Notes under the pieces: generated by a model
Seen by the model: the letters and a program-made list of their open reading frames with translations, nothing else
Databases searched by the model: none
What the model was told of the DNA's origin: nothing
From: Anaerolineae bacterium
GTDB lineage: Bacteria > Chloroflexota > Anaerolineae > UBA4142
Length of the DNA stretch: 32,493 nucleotides
Direction: 5' to 3'
Assembly: GCA_026417715.1 (NCBI GenBank)
Contig: JAOACU010000003.1
Location: 1-32,493 of the forward strand
In this document: positions 32,478-32,493 of the stretch, in pieces
Numbering within the stretch: position 1 is the stretch's first letter
Layout: every line of letters starts with the position of its first letter
Translations under genes and position numbers: made by a program

Positions 32478-32493
32478 CTGTTCGATTCTGATG

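Overview
The window reads as chromosomal DNA of a moderately high-GC, non-proteobacterial bacterium. A member of the Chloroflexota (Anaerolineae-like) is my best guess. The guess rests on a bacterial-type radical-SAM/GNAT Elp3, an NTE-like cyclic-nucleotide/patatin pair, Trm9-like and XagB-like enzymes, and many dispersed hairpin repeats between genes. It is an inference, because no rRNA or other phylogenetic marker is present. Coding density is high, most genes lie on the + strand, and no transposase, phage gene, tRNA or CRISPR array was seen.

Layout. 1-596: 3' end of an extracytoplasmic oligopeptide-type binding protein. 663-1487: mutM/fpg. 1530-6147: two tandem NTE-like proteins (cyclic-nucleotide pocket plus patatin esterase) followed at once by a soluble GAF histidine kinase. 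6169-8322: exported TPR protein with a C-terminal membrane anchor, convergent with and overlapping elp3. 8268-9911 (-): Elp3. 9930-10649 (+): a Trm9-like methyltransferase, divergent from elp3 across only 18 bp. Together they suggest an mcm5U-type wobble-uridine pathway in a bacterium.

10744-17932: thiamin salvage operon. Order: promoter, TPP riboswitch, intrinsic terminator, cytX, thiM, thiW, fused double ECF ATPase, ecfT, thiE, thiD, terminator. The set covers import and phosphorylation of both thiamin halves and their joining to thiamin phosphate. No de novo HMP or thiazole gene and no thiL/thiN is in the window.

18040-29098: a candidate surface-polysaccharide locus. It encodes a BcsB-like anchored protein, a membrane protein with a degenerate GGDEF domain but an intact RxxD I-site, an 86-residue membrane protein, a 1307-residue GT2 synthase carrying about six MshEN/T2SSE_N-like repeats, and two paralogous GT-C-like membrane glycosyltransferases. 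The layout suggests c-di-GMP control by receptors unlike the PilZ domain of BcsA. This is the strongest candidate here for an undescribed system.

29207-32424 (-): an MBL-fold hydrolase, an ABC-2 permease with a SpoIIM-like C-terminal half, and its ABC ATPase.

Most longer gaps hold degenerate short-unit repeats, many folding into hairpins (ACGAAT, CACGAAG, CACAGAG, GACGGAG, GCGTATTG, AGTCGAGT and REP-like families). Several overlap stop codons and supply C-terminal residues of neighbouring genes.
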